Shown: in pieces, positions 17,683-25,850 of the stretch
Layout of the letters: each line of letters starts with the position of its first letter
Position numbering within the stretch: the stretch's first letter is position 1
Origin: CAYOOT01 sp964405665
GTDB lineage: Bacteria > Bdellovibrionota_C > UBA2361 > SZUA-149 > CAZDWZ01
Direction: 5' to 3'
Length of the DNA: 27,199 bases
Assembly: GCA_964405665.1 (NCBI GenBank)
Contig: CAYOOT010000036.1
Coordinates: forward strand, 1 to 27,199
Notes under the pieces: model-generated
Seen by the model: only the letters and a program-made list of their open reading frames with translations
What the model was told of the DNA's origin: nothing
Databases searched by the model: none
Made by a program: the position numbers and the translations under genes

Positions 17683-17710
17683 TGGAGCGCGGACTTTAGT
17701 CCGCGCTCCA
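17683..17710. repeat. REP-like palindrome downstream of fabG
   Basis: TGGAGCGCGGACT (17683-17695) and AGTCCGCGCTCCA (17698-17710) are exact reverse complements with a 2-base centre. The stem is GC-rich against an AT-rich background. It lies 3 bases beyond the fabG stop on the minus strand. No T-run follows, so it resembles a REP-type repeat or mRNA-stabilising hairpin more than a rho-independent terminator. Confidence 0.7.
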
Positions 17711-17713
17711 AAA

Positions 17714-18460
17714 CTACATATGCAAGCCGCCGTTAACAGCAATTACTTCACCAGTAATATATCCAGCATTTGGACCAGCTAAGAAAGCAACAAGTGCGGC
17801 TACGTCTTCAGCCTCTCCCATTCGTCCCAAAGGAATTTGTTTTATTAGTTCGGAAGAGTATTGCTCAGTCATTGTTGAAGTCATGTCTGTTTTAATATAG
17901 CCGGGAGTAATAACATTGACAGTTATCCCCCGACTTCCTAATTCTTTAGCTAAACTTTTTGAAAAACCAAACATTGCAGATTTACTGGCAGCATAAGCAG
18001 ATTGTCCGGCATTGCCCATTTCACCAACAATCGAACTGATATTAATAATTCTTCCCCGTTTTGCTTTAAGCATTAATTTTGCAGCTGCTTTTGAAGTATA
18101 AAAAACACTATTTAAATTTATATCGATAGTTTTCTGCCAATCCTCTTTTTTCATTCGAAGAATCAAAGCGTCTACTGCAATTCCGGCATTATTAACTAAA
18201 ATATCTAAACCACCAAGAGCTTCTGTTATTTGCTTAATTCCTGAATCTACGGCTTCTTCAGAAGAGACATCAAAACCAAAAGCATGCGCAGTTCCTCCCT
18301 GGCTATTAATTTTTGCAACAACTTCTTCCGCCTGCGCAGAACTTTTAGAATAATTTACAGCAACTTTGGCCCCCATTTCTGCAAGTTTAAAACAAATCGC
18401 ACTGCCAATTCCTCTACCCCCTCCTGTTACTAAAGCTACCTGTCCCTTTAAATTAGACAT
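17714..18460 (-). CDS. fabG: 3-oxoacyl-[acyl-carrier-protein] reductase
   Basis: FabG reduces 3-oxoacyl-ACP with NADPH in each fatty-acid elongation cycle. The 248-residue short-chain dehydrogenase has the cofactor motif TGGGRGIG (12-19), NNAGI (90-94), and the catalytic Ser143, Tyr156 and Lys160 in the standard spacing. VNVITPGYIKTDM and the C-terminal GEVIAVNGGLHM are typical of FabG rather than other family members. The start overlaps the plsX end by 8 bases, with GGAG-type ribosome-binding sequence inside plsX. The partner AcpP lies downstream. fabD, usually between plsX and fabG, is missing. Confidence 0.95.
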   Translation of the reverse strand: MSNLKGQVALVTGGGRGIGSAICFKLAEMGAKVAVNYSKSSAQAEEVVAKINSQGGTAHAFGFDVSSEEAVDSGIKQITEALGGLDILVNNAGIAVDALILRMKKEDWQKTIDINLNSVFYTSKAAAKLMLKAKRGRIINISSIVGEMGNAGQSAYAASKSAMFGFSKSLAKELGSRGITVNVITPGYIKTDMTSTMTEQYSSELIKQIPLGRMGEAEDVAALVAFLAGPNAGYITGEVIAVNGGLHM

Positions 18461-19565
18461 TTCCCTTCTCCTCTTTATATAAGATTGTGCTTAACATCTG
18501 AGCACCCATATCCGGCAATTGCTCGGCGATAGAAATTAAGGCCGTGGAAATTTGATCCACAATTTTTACTTCTGAAAATCTATGGGCCACATTGATTGCA
18601 TTTTTTACTGCCCTGGTTCCGGAAGAGCCGTGCAAGACTACTGCAAGTTTTCTTAAGCCTAAGAGTGGGGCTCCACCAATTGAAGTGTAATCAAATTTTT
18701 CCTGAAAAACTTTTTTTAATACAGGTTGCAGCAAATACATTCCCAATTTGCCTAGCGGAGTTTTATTAGCATCAAGTTTAAGTTGATCGTAAACCAAACG
18801 CACACATCCTTCCATTGATTTCAAAAGCACATTCCCCACAAAGCCATCGCAAACTATCACATTGACAACTCCTGTTCCGGCATCACGTCCTTCGATATAT
18901 CCAATGTAATTAAGGGACTCTGTTTTACTTAAAAGCTGAGAGGCGATGCGAATAACATCCGTGCCTTTAGAGGATTCTGTCCCATTGGAAAGTAAACCCA
19001 CTTTGGGATTTGTCACTTTAAATAAAGAACTATAATAAACTGATCCCATCACGGCAAATTGCACTAAATTCTGTGCTTGCGAATCAACATTGGCTCCCGC
19101 ATCAATAATTAAACTGGGAAGATTATTGCCCACTGATGGAATAGGTGTTCCGATTGCCGGCCGATCAATTCCCGGAAGTAATCCACAAATCAATCTTCCC
19201 GCTGCCATCATCGCACCAGAATTTCCGGAGCTGATGATTGAGCTTGCTTTTCCTGTTTGAACTAAATTGTAGGCCACACAAAGAGAAGAATTCGGCTTTT
19301 TGCGCACGGCCCTTACCGGGGAATCCTCCATGGTAACTACTTCCGGAGCATGCACGACCTGAATTCCTAAGTCCTTTGCTCCCAAAGATTCAATGCAGGA
19401 AATTAATTCCGATTCCGGTCCCACTAAAATTGAATTGATGCCAAATTCTTTTTTGGCACAGACTGCGCCTTCGACTTGAACTTTCAAACCCAAGTCTCCA
19501 CCCATAGCATCTACGGCAACTGCTTCTGGGGTAGAACTTACAGTTTGCACACCATTTATGGACAT
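18453..19565 (-). CDS. plsX: Phosphate acyltransferase PlsX
   Basis: PlsX converts acyl-ACP to acyl-phosphate for the PlsY step of phospholipid synthesis, at the inner face of the membrane. The 370-residue protein has AVDAMGGDLG near residue 18, ASSIISSGNSGAMMAAGR in the middle, and VCDGFVGNVLLKSMEG and YTSIGGAPLLGLRKLAVVLHG toward the end, all family hallmarks. There is a short N-terminal extension of about 14 residues before the usual start. It lies 36 bases after rpmF and overlaps fabG by 8, the widespread rpmF-plsX-fab arrangement. Confidence 0.96.
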   Translation of the reverse strand: MSINGVQTVSSTPEAVAVDAMGGDLGLKVQVEGAVCAKKEFGINSILVGPESELISCIESLGAKDLGIQVVHAPEVVTMEDSPVRAVRKKPNSSLCVAYNLVQTGKASSIISSGNSGAMMAAGRLICGLLPGIDRPAIGTPIPSVGNNLPSLIIDAGANVDSQAQNLVQFAVMGSVYYSSLFKVTNPKVGLLSNGTESSKGTDVIRIASQLLSKTESLNYIGYIEGRDAGTGVVNVIVCDGFVGNVLLKSMEGCVRLVYDQLKLDANKTPLGKLGMYLLQPVLKKVFQEKFDYTSIGGAPLLGLRKLAVVLHGSSGTRAVKNAINVAHRFSEVKIVDQISTALISIAEQLPDMGAQMLSTILYKEEKGNV

Positions 19566-19601
19566 GAATGATTACAAAATATGTTTAAAAGTTTTTTAAT
19601 A

Positions 19602-19787
19602 CTACTGAGCAGCAGCAACATCTAGAATTTTGCGTCCATGATAATAGCCGCAAGCTTTGCAGACATTATGTGACACAACTGGCTCAGAACAATTAGCACA
19701 AGTTGAAGAACGTTTAATTGTTAAAGCATGATGAGATCTTCTCATGTTGCGAACTGATTTCGATGTTTTACGCTTTGGAGCTTGCAT
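19602..19787 (-). CDS. rpmF: Ribosomal protein bL32
   Basis: bL32 is a small large-subunit ribosomal protein. The 61 residues open with the family MQAPKRKTSKSVRNMRRSHH. Four cysteines, C30, C33, C43 and C46, form a zinc-binding C-x2-C...C-x2-C ribbon, so this is the zinc-containing (C+) form. It heads the rpmF-plsX-fabG cluster. A promoter candidate lies about 60-85 bases upstream. Confidence 0.96.
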   Translation of the reverse strand: MQAPKRKTSKSVRNMRRSHHALTIKRSSTCANCSEPVVSHNVCKACGYYHGRKILDVAAAQ

Positions 19788-19844
19788 TTTATTAGCCTAT
19801 GACTTTTGAGATTAAATTACTAATATTTTAAATTTAAGCTTTGC

Positions 19845-19873
19845 TTTATATAAAAATAGTCCAAGAAAATCAA
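19845..19873 (-). promoter_or_regulatory. Candidate promoter of the rpmF-plsX-fabG cluster
   Basis: On the minus strand TTGATT (19868-19873) is followed by exactly 17 bases and then TATAAA (19845-19850), a good sigma-70-type arrangement. It lies upstream of rpmF, the first gene of the cluster, in the divergent gap with the hig locus. Confidence 0.5.
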
Positions 19874-20017
19874 TAGCTTGACCTAAGCAATAAGTTAATT
19901 TTTATGTGTAAAAATTATACTAATAATATCAATTGGTTATGAATTGGAATTCGAAAAAGAGAAAGAATGCATGGGTAACGTGTGTTTTTAAGGAGACCAT
20001 CCTTAACCAATTTACTC

Positions 20018-20046
20018 TTGTCTAATGTAACCCTATCGGTTACAAT
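20018..20046 (+). promoter_or_regulatory. hig promoter with overlapping operator palindrome
   Basis: TTGTCT (20018-20023), a 17-base spacer and TACAAT (20041-20046) form a promoter just upstream of the broken higB. TGTAACC (20026-20032) and GGTTACA (20038-20044) make an exact inverted repeat that covers the spacer and -10, as expected for an operator bound by the HigA antitoxin to repress its own operon. Confidence 0.6.
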
Positions 20047-20060
20047 AAAAAAGGCCTAAA

Positions 20061-20245
20061 ATGATTAAATTATTTCGCCACAAAGGTTTAAAAGAAAGTT
20101 TCAGGTAATTGGCGGGGATATTTCGAGACTGTAAGTTGAACTGTGTAATTAATTATTTGGAAATTACAGAGTTTAATTTACTGTCTCGATATTTCAATTT
20201 CACCAGGGTGATGTTTTTAATATTGACTATTTAGATTATCATTGA
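20061..20245 (+). pseudogene. higB: Disrupted HigB toxin gene
   Basis: The reading frame opens with MIKLFRHKGLKESFR and stops at 20106-20108. In another frame the sequence ends FQFHQGDVFNIDYLDYH and stop at 20243-20245. These match the start (MIKSFKHKGLK...) and end (...RITFQF...YEDYH) of the Rts1-type HigB family as I recall it. GNYRV just upstream of the second part fits the conserved WRI/YRI region, with an in-frame stop after it. The span is 185 bases against about 280 for an intact gene, so the middle is missing and the two ends are out of frame. The central part is now an inverted repeat. higA begins 6 bases after the higB stop, the normal spacing. Confidence 0.75.
20118..20192 (+). repeat. 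Long imperfect inverted repeat inside the higB remnant
   Basis: Bases 20120-20150 pair with 20162-20192: 31 positions with three mismatches and two G-U pairs when read as plus-strand RNA, around an 11-base loop. The right arm overlaps what looks like toxin C-terminal coding sequence, while the left arm occupies the place where the toxin's middle should be. This suggests an inverted duplication replaced part of the gene. Confidence 0.7.
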
Positions 20246-20251
20246 GGATTT

Positions 20252-20545
20252 ATGATTAAAAGAAAATTAGCGCCATCCCATCCGGGAGCAATTTTAAGGC
20301 GAAGGTACATGGAACCTATAAATCTTACTATCACGGAATTAGCTGGGAATCTTAGGGTATCTAGAAAAACTATTTCTAAAATTACCAATGAAAGAGGAAG
20401 CCTCACTGCCGATATGGCACTAAGATTATCTCGTGCTTTCGGCACCACACCTGAACTCTGGTTAAACTTACAACGCAATTTCGACTTATGGAACGCCATT
20501 CGTATTTCCAAAGAATGGAAGGTTGTGGAAAAGATTGCTGCGTAA
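20252..20545 (+). CDS. higA: HigA-family antitoxin (orphaned)
   Basis: HigA antitoxins bind HigB and repress the hig operon. The 97-residue protein shows the family pattern: HPGAILRRRYMEP near the start, an XRE helix-turn-helix at about 26-75 (TITELAGNLRVSRKTISKI), ALRLSRAFGTTPELWLNLQ and a DLW segment. The ATG follows a GAGG ribosome-binding sequence that overlaps the end of the higB remnant. The antitoxin looks intact although its toxin is broken. It is the only clear plus-strand gene in the window. It converges on giant 2, with 27 bases between their ends and no clear terminator. Confidence 0.9.
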   Translation: MIKRKLAPSHPGAILRRRYMEPINLTITELAGNLRVSRKTISKITNERGSLTADMALRLSRAFGTTPELWLNLQRNFDLWNAIRISKEWKVVEKIAA

Positions 20546-20572
20546 ATGAAATCCGCTATGTACTTTTTATAA

Positions 20573-23500
20573 TTATTTTTTCTTTAAACAATACAACTTT
20601 GCCAGCGAATTTTCATAGACTAATTCAAAAGCTTTTTTAGTCAGCATTTCCACAAAAGTTTCATCCCCGAACCTGCCAAACTCTAAGGTATAATATAAGA
20701 TTATAAGATCTCCTTTCTTACACACTCTTTCAAATTCAACAGCCAGACTCCGCGCATAATGAACATGATAAGAACCAACTCCAACAGGTTCTAAAGCAGC
20801 TAAATAGAATACCATCGGCAAACCTGCAGCCCTTTCAATCCTAGAGATAAAGGCCAGGGCATCATCTTGATATGTTGAAACAATCAAATCGTTGATATTT
20901 CTTTGACCAAATGGAGGCAAGCTATCTTGCAAATTATATTGTTCATTTTTTATCACAGGCACAAAGTGATCCTGCTCAATTCTATTTCCTAAAGCCTCTC
21001 CATTGAAATCCACTTCAATCAACTCCCTAGCACCAAGAGCCCAAACTAAATCCTGAATACCAATCTTTGCAAACATTGTGTCATTGCCGCAGGGGATATT
21101 AAAAAATATTCCTTGATTTTGAAGAGTCTGACTAATGATCGTTCCCAGTTCCGATAAGGGGTTATCTCTATCCTGAGGCCGATGTTTTGCTACATTACCC
21201 TCTATAAATGTCGAAAGATAAAAATAATAAGATAATGTTGCAGTAAATGTTTTCTCGAATTCAGCACTGACAATAGTTTTTAAATATTCTTGTGGAATGA
21301 TTTTCCTTAGTTCCAATAAAGATCTTTGGCTACTTTGAACAGTTTGATTGCTAGTATTTATCGTTGCTAATTTGCGGCTTTCCAATTCTACTATCGCCGC
21401 TTTCAACTGAGGATCCCTGTCCAAATTTTCTTCTATCAGACCTTGCGTAATCATTGATACATCAGGGGAAAGATGTTCACCGTTTTTAACTTCAATGTCA
21501 GGCTCAACACCCTCAAATAAAACATTTTCGTTTCCTATCGCCAATTCAAATGTAGTTAAAACTATGCCAGACCGATCTGACATTGCATATTTAGTCTGAC
21601 CTACTCTTTTACCAAAGGTTTTTTCTCCTACAATCTTTGCCAGTCCATAATACTGCATAGCACTCGCAACCATTTCTGCAGCGGAAGTTGTTTTTCCATC
21701 GACTAAAATAACTGTTGGAAATTCCAATACCTCTGTTTTGTCCGAAGCAAGATATGGTTCTCGAATATCTCTGTGTATTTGTGAAGCAATAATACCTTCA
21801 GCCAAAAACAGATTCACAAAATGAGCGGCCTCCAACAAAAGCCCACCCGGATTATATCTCAAATCAATAATTAACCTAAAGTTATCTAAATTTTCTACAG
21901 ACTTTCTTAACCAATTAAATCTTTCTAGGAATTCTTCTACAACAGTTTCTGTAAACTCAGAAATATAAACATAACCTAGAGAATCTCCAAATAATTTCGC
22001 GAACACCCTTTCACGCTTGATATTTGATATAGTTAAATCTAAAACTACAATTTGATCAGTTCCTAGTTTCTGTATTTCAACTTTGACACTAGTTCCAACC
22101 CCGCTTCCTCCTTTAATATTATTTATTATCTGATCAAGGGTCATTCCTTCTGTTGCAATATTATTTACACTTAAAAGTATATCACCTCGTGCAATACCAG
22201 CGAGAAATGCGGGACTATCTATCGCTACTGAGTCGACAATGGTTTTGGTTTTGTCTTCACTTTGATCAAGAAACGCTCCAAGTCCAACAAAATGGGTTAT
22301 AGAATCTTTCTCTTTTATAGCTTCTCTTTCTTCTTTTGTTAGATACCTACTATATCGATCCAAAGAAGATACAAATAGTTTTAATGATGCTGTAATAATT
22401 TCATTAAGAATTAAAGTATCGTTACAAACTTCAGCTATTTTACTTAAAACTTTATCTAGATTTTCTTCCGCTCTAATTTCAGCAGCAAACGAAGTAAATT
22501 CTGCTTCCCTACGTCGATTTAGAGTTTCGACAACCGCCCTTAAAGCTTGAGCTGCAAGCTCATTGGCACTAATAACCTCGATATAACATTCTTCCACTTT
22601 TGCTATTACTTCATGAACTCTTTGAATTACAACGAAAGCAATTTTTCTTCTAAGAGGCTGATTACCAACAATCTCTCCGGTCTCCACAACACTTACTTCA
22701 TCAAAAACAGCAAATGGAGTTGCTTTAATATCAATCCTAATTCCCAAATTATCCAAAGGGACAACGCAAGTTTGACTTAACTTAAATTTAACTAATACCG
22801 GAAGTTCATTGAGAGCTTGAACAATTTCTGCACAAGTTCCTCGATTAAGAATTACATATTCTGCAAGCTTTCTTAGTAAATTTTGATAAGGGCTAAAATC
22901 AATTATTTCCGAAGTCAATTCTCTTGTTGTTACTGCTGCTTCTAACTTTTCACTTAATTCCCCAATATTATCTCGTTGTAAAGAAGCTGCAGCATGTAGC
23001 ATTCTTGCGATAAAAACACTGAAATAATGATTAAACCCCGTTTCTAAATCTTCTTGCACTTCATCTGTATCGAAGGATGCATCAATAAATTCCCAAGAAC
23101 CAAAATCAAAAAGTTTAATTGAAACACCATCACTTCTATTAACAACAAAATATTGTAAGTCTCCAGGAATAACTCCAGCTTGAATCAATTCATGCACAGA
23201 GTTCATAAGTAAAACAAGAGTAGAAGCGGCACTAAATGAATCTAAATCTAATTGAGATTCTTTTACTCCAAACTGAATTTCTTGTCCTTCAACTAACTGC
23301 TTTACTACAATAGCGAATCTTTTATTACTTGTTATCTGAAAATTAGTGATTGTATGAAAACGTCCTTGACCACTAGCCACCGTATCTCTAAATCCTATTG
23401 CTCTCTCTAAACGATCTCTTGCTAAAAATTTAACAGCAACAAAGCGATCTTTACTTCGATCTTTCATTAAAAATACTATTCCATCATGTCCTGCTCCCAA

Positions 23501-25695
23501 AAATCCGGTTAAACCTAAATCTAAACCATAACGATCTCTTATTTGTAGCTGAGCAGTATCAGCAAGCATGGCATAATGTCTGAAAACAAATTCGCAAATT
23601 GGTTTGTGCATAGGAAAAGATCGGCATGATAAAAAAGAAGAAATAAAAGCAATTAGCTTTTTCTTTGCTTCCCAATTCAAATGAGAAGAACCATAAATTA
23701 TTTCAACATCAGTAAAAAGATTTCTAGATTGACGAATATTTTCAATAAATTCTTTTCTCTGAATTTCAGGTATTTCAATAATAGTTTCAAAGTAAATAGC
23801 TAAAGTTTCTCTATAAAAAGAAACTATTACATCGAAAGACGGATTAAAACCATTGTTCATGGCAGTCAAAAATCTTTGAAGATTGAAAACCAATCTTGTT
23901 TGATCTTCTAAATTAATTTGTTGATCGAGAAGATCAAAAGTTGTTTTTGATTCTGTAACTGGAGTTAATTTTTCTTGCTTTAATAGTTCAAGCTTTATTT
24001 CTTCAACATGTCTTCGCATCGGGTCAATATATTCTCCAAATGCAGAAGGAATTAATTCAACTATTCGTTCAGCACGTTCATTCTCCAGCCTCTTTTCAGC
24101 TTTGATAATTCTTCGAGCAAATCCATAAACCCAATTACTAAAATGTTGATGAGCTTGTCTGTAGGGAAGAGATTGAATGATATATTGAATACTAGCTTTA
24201 TCTTGCTGTGTTATTTCCAGCCCAGCTTGTTCACAAACAAAATCCAAAGCTGCTTCTTTTGCCGCCCAAAAAAATTCGGAATTTATTCTGTGGATAGAAA
24301 CTTCTCCATAAGGCAGTGAGCGTAGATGGCAATCCAAATAAATGATTCCCAAACGAATTTCTGGACTAAGGGGTTGTATATTATCCGGCCCCAATTGCTC
24401 TGTGAGAATTAATAAGACTCGATTAAAATCCTCACTAACTGCTTTGGCATATTCAATTATCTCAGCTCTGCCTTCAGGAGTTAAAGCTTTCCTTCCAATT
24501 AGTTCTGTTAATTCGCGATCACTTCTTACTTCTAAATGTCTCTTGATTTTAAGTTCAAAAGAACCATCAAACAAACCTCCAGTAACCATTCTTGGAGTAT
24601 CCGTGTCATCATAATTTCTCTCAACCCACCTCCTAATTTCTTCTCTTGATGGAATATGGATCGGCACTGCAGATTGGAATCTTGCAGGATTTTCCCCTGT
24701 TACTTTTCTAAAACTAAAACCAGTTTCAGAAAAAGTGATTTCAATATTTACTTGGGCAAAATTTTGAATTAAGTCCTCCCAAGCGGCAACTTCTTCGGCA
24801 ATTACATCCCCCACAAAAAGATCTTCCTGCCCCGCTTTTCGATGAAAGTTTTCATGTTTTCTAATTACTTGCGCCAGCAGATATTGCAACTCTCTAGAAT
24901 ATTCTGAGTATTCAGGAATCCCCTTGATTGCTTCTTGAGTTAAGCCATAACTGATATTCTCAATTGAATCATAAAAACCCAATGGACCAAGAGGATTGCT
25001 TCTTAGTTCCTGCTCATAAACAATAATCTCTTCTGCTGTCCTTACTACTTCATCGGATTTTGAGAATTTTCTAATTTTGAATTCGATGTATTTCTCTCTG
25101 AGGAGATTTCTGGAATTAACTAAACATTCTTTTCCTTGATCAAGCAGACGAATGCTTAAAGGAAGGTTCTTATCCCACTTACTCCCCCGATCTAATAATC
25201 CTTTTACTTGATCATTATCCAAGAGCCATTGATAAATGTTTTCGGTTTCCAAGGAATCGGCAAATAAATTAGATAATCCCAGCGAATCAATTATTTTTGC
25301 AATTTCTAATGCGTATAAACAATCGTTGCTTGTGGCAAACTCCTGAGCAATTAGTTTTCTAATTTCTCGAAGTGTAAAAATATCTGTTATCGAGACTCTC
25401 GAACAATCCTGATTCTTATATGTTGGAACTGCTATTATTCCAAGCCTATCGAACTGATCAAGCTTCTCTAGCTGATCAAGTTTCGCGTAATTTCTAGAAA
25501 CTTGATCGATATCCAATTCCGCTTGTTCTCTTACTTGCTGCTCTAAATATGCAAGTTGCTTGATACTTCTAATAAGGCAAAGAGCCTTAGTTTTTCCTTG
25601 AAGTGCTTGATCCACTGCAATAATATAATGCTCTTCAAATTCCAATAAATCATTAATTGGACCAAATAAAGCAAAATTCAAGATTTCTTCACAAT
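20573..25695 (-). CDS. Giant 2, C-terminal part: HExxH, kinase-like, PDZ, S41 protease
   Basis: This is the main part of a gene broken by an assembly gap. It reads 1702 codons from 25681, and the open frame continues upstream to the gap, so the TTG there is not the real start. Counting from 25681, an HExxH motif (HENFH) is at 276-280 with EE at 296-297. A kinase-like domain (about 725-880) has a Gly-rich loop GAGHDG, the VAVK lysine 751, Asp841 in GDLQ and Asp859 in DFG. The Asp-Asp spacing of 18 equals that of PKA, but the usual His and the Asn five residues on are missing. A PDZ domain spans about 1130-1210. The S41 protease (about 1230-1400) has Ser1333 and Lys1358, 25 apart as in Tsp/CtpB. 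The last ~170 residues are unassigned. No signal peptide is visible in the available part. Confidence 0.88.
25641..25695. repeat. Left 55-base flank of the gap
   Basis: These 55 bases are identical to 25796-25850 on the other side of the run of Ns. This looks like an unmerged contig-end overlap rather than a biological repeat. Confidence 0.9.
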
Positions 25696-25795
25696 NNNNN
25701 NNNNNNNNNNNNNNNNNNNNNNNNNNNNNNNNNNNNNNNNNNNNNNNNNNNNNNNNNNNNNNNNNNNNNNNNNNNNNNNNNNNNNNNNNNNNNNN
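25696..25795. other. Assembly gap of 100 Ns
   Basis: Exactly 100 Ns separate two identical 55-base ends. 100 is a conventional placeholder for a gap of unknown size, and 55 is a common assembler k-mer length. Removing the gap and one copy (155 bases) restores a single reading frame through giant 2. Confidence 0.95.
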
Positions 25796-25850
25796 TCCAA
25801 TAAATCATTAATTGGACCAAATAAAGCAAAATTCAAGATTTCTTCACAAT
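25796..25850. repeat. Right 55-base flank of the gap
   Basis: This is the second identical copy of 25641-25695. It belongs to the coding frame of giant 2 (residues LNFALFGPINDLL), which is the same peptide read on the other side. Confidence 0.9.

Noticed and set aside
19988..20006. Palindrome TTAAGGA-N5-TCCTTAA between rpmF and the hig locus
   Set aside because: It has the same 7-5-7 shape as the hig operator but an unrelated sequence and no T-run. It could be chance.
20239..20511. A 90-codon minus-strand frame opposite higA
   Set aside because: higA has clear family motifs, a ribosome-binding sequence and an operon context; the opposite frame has none.
25679..25681. TTG as the start of a 1702-residue protein
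   Set aside because: The frame is open upstream to the gap and continues on the other side with the same peptide, so it is an internal Leu codon.
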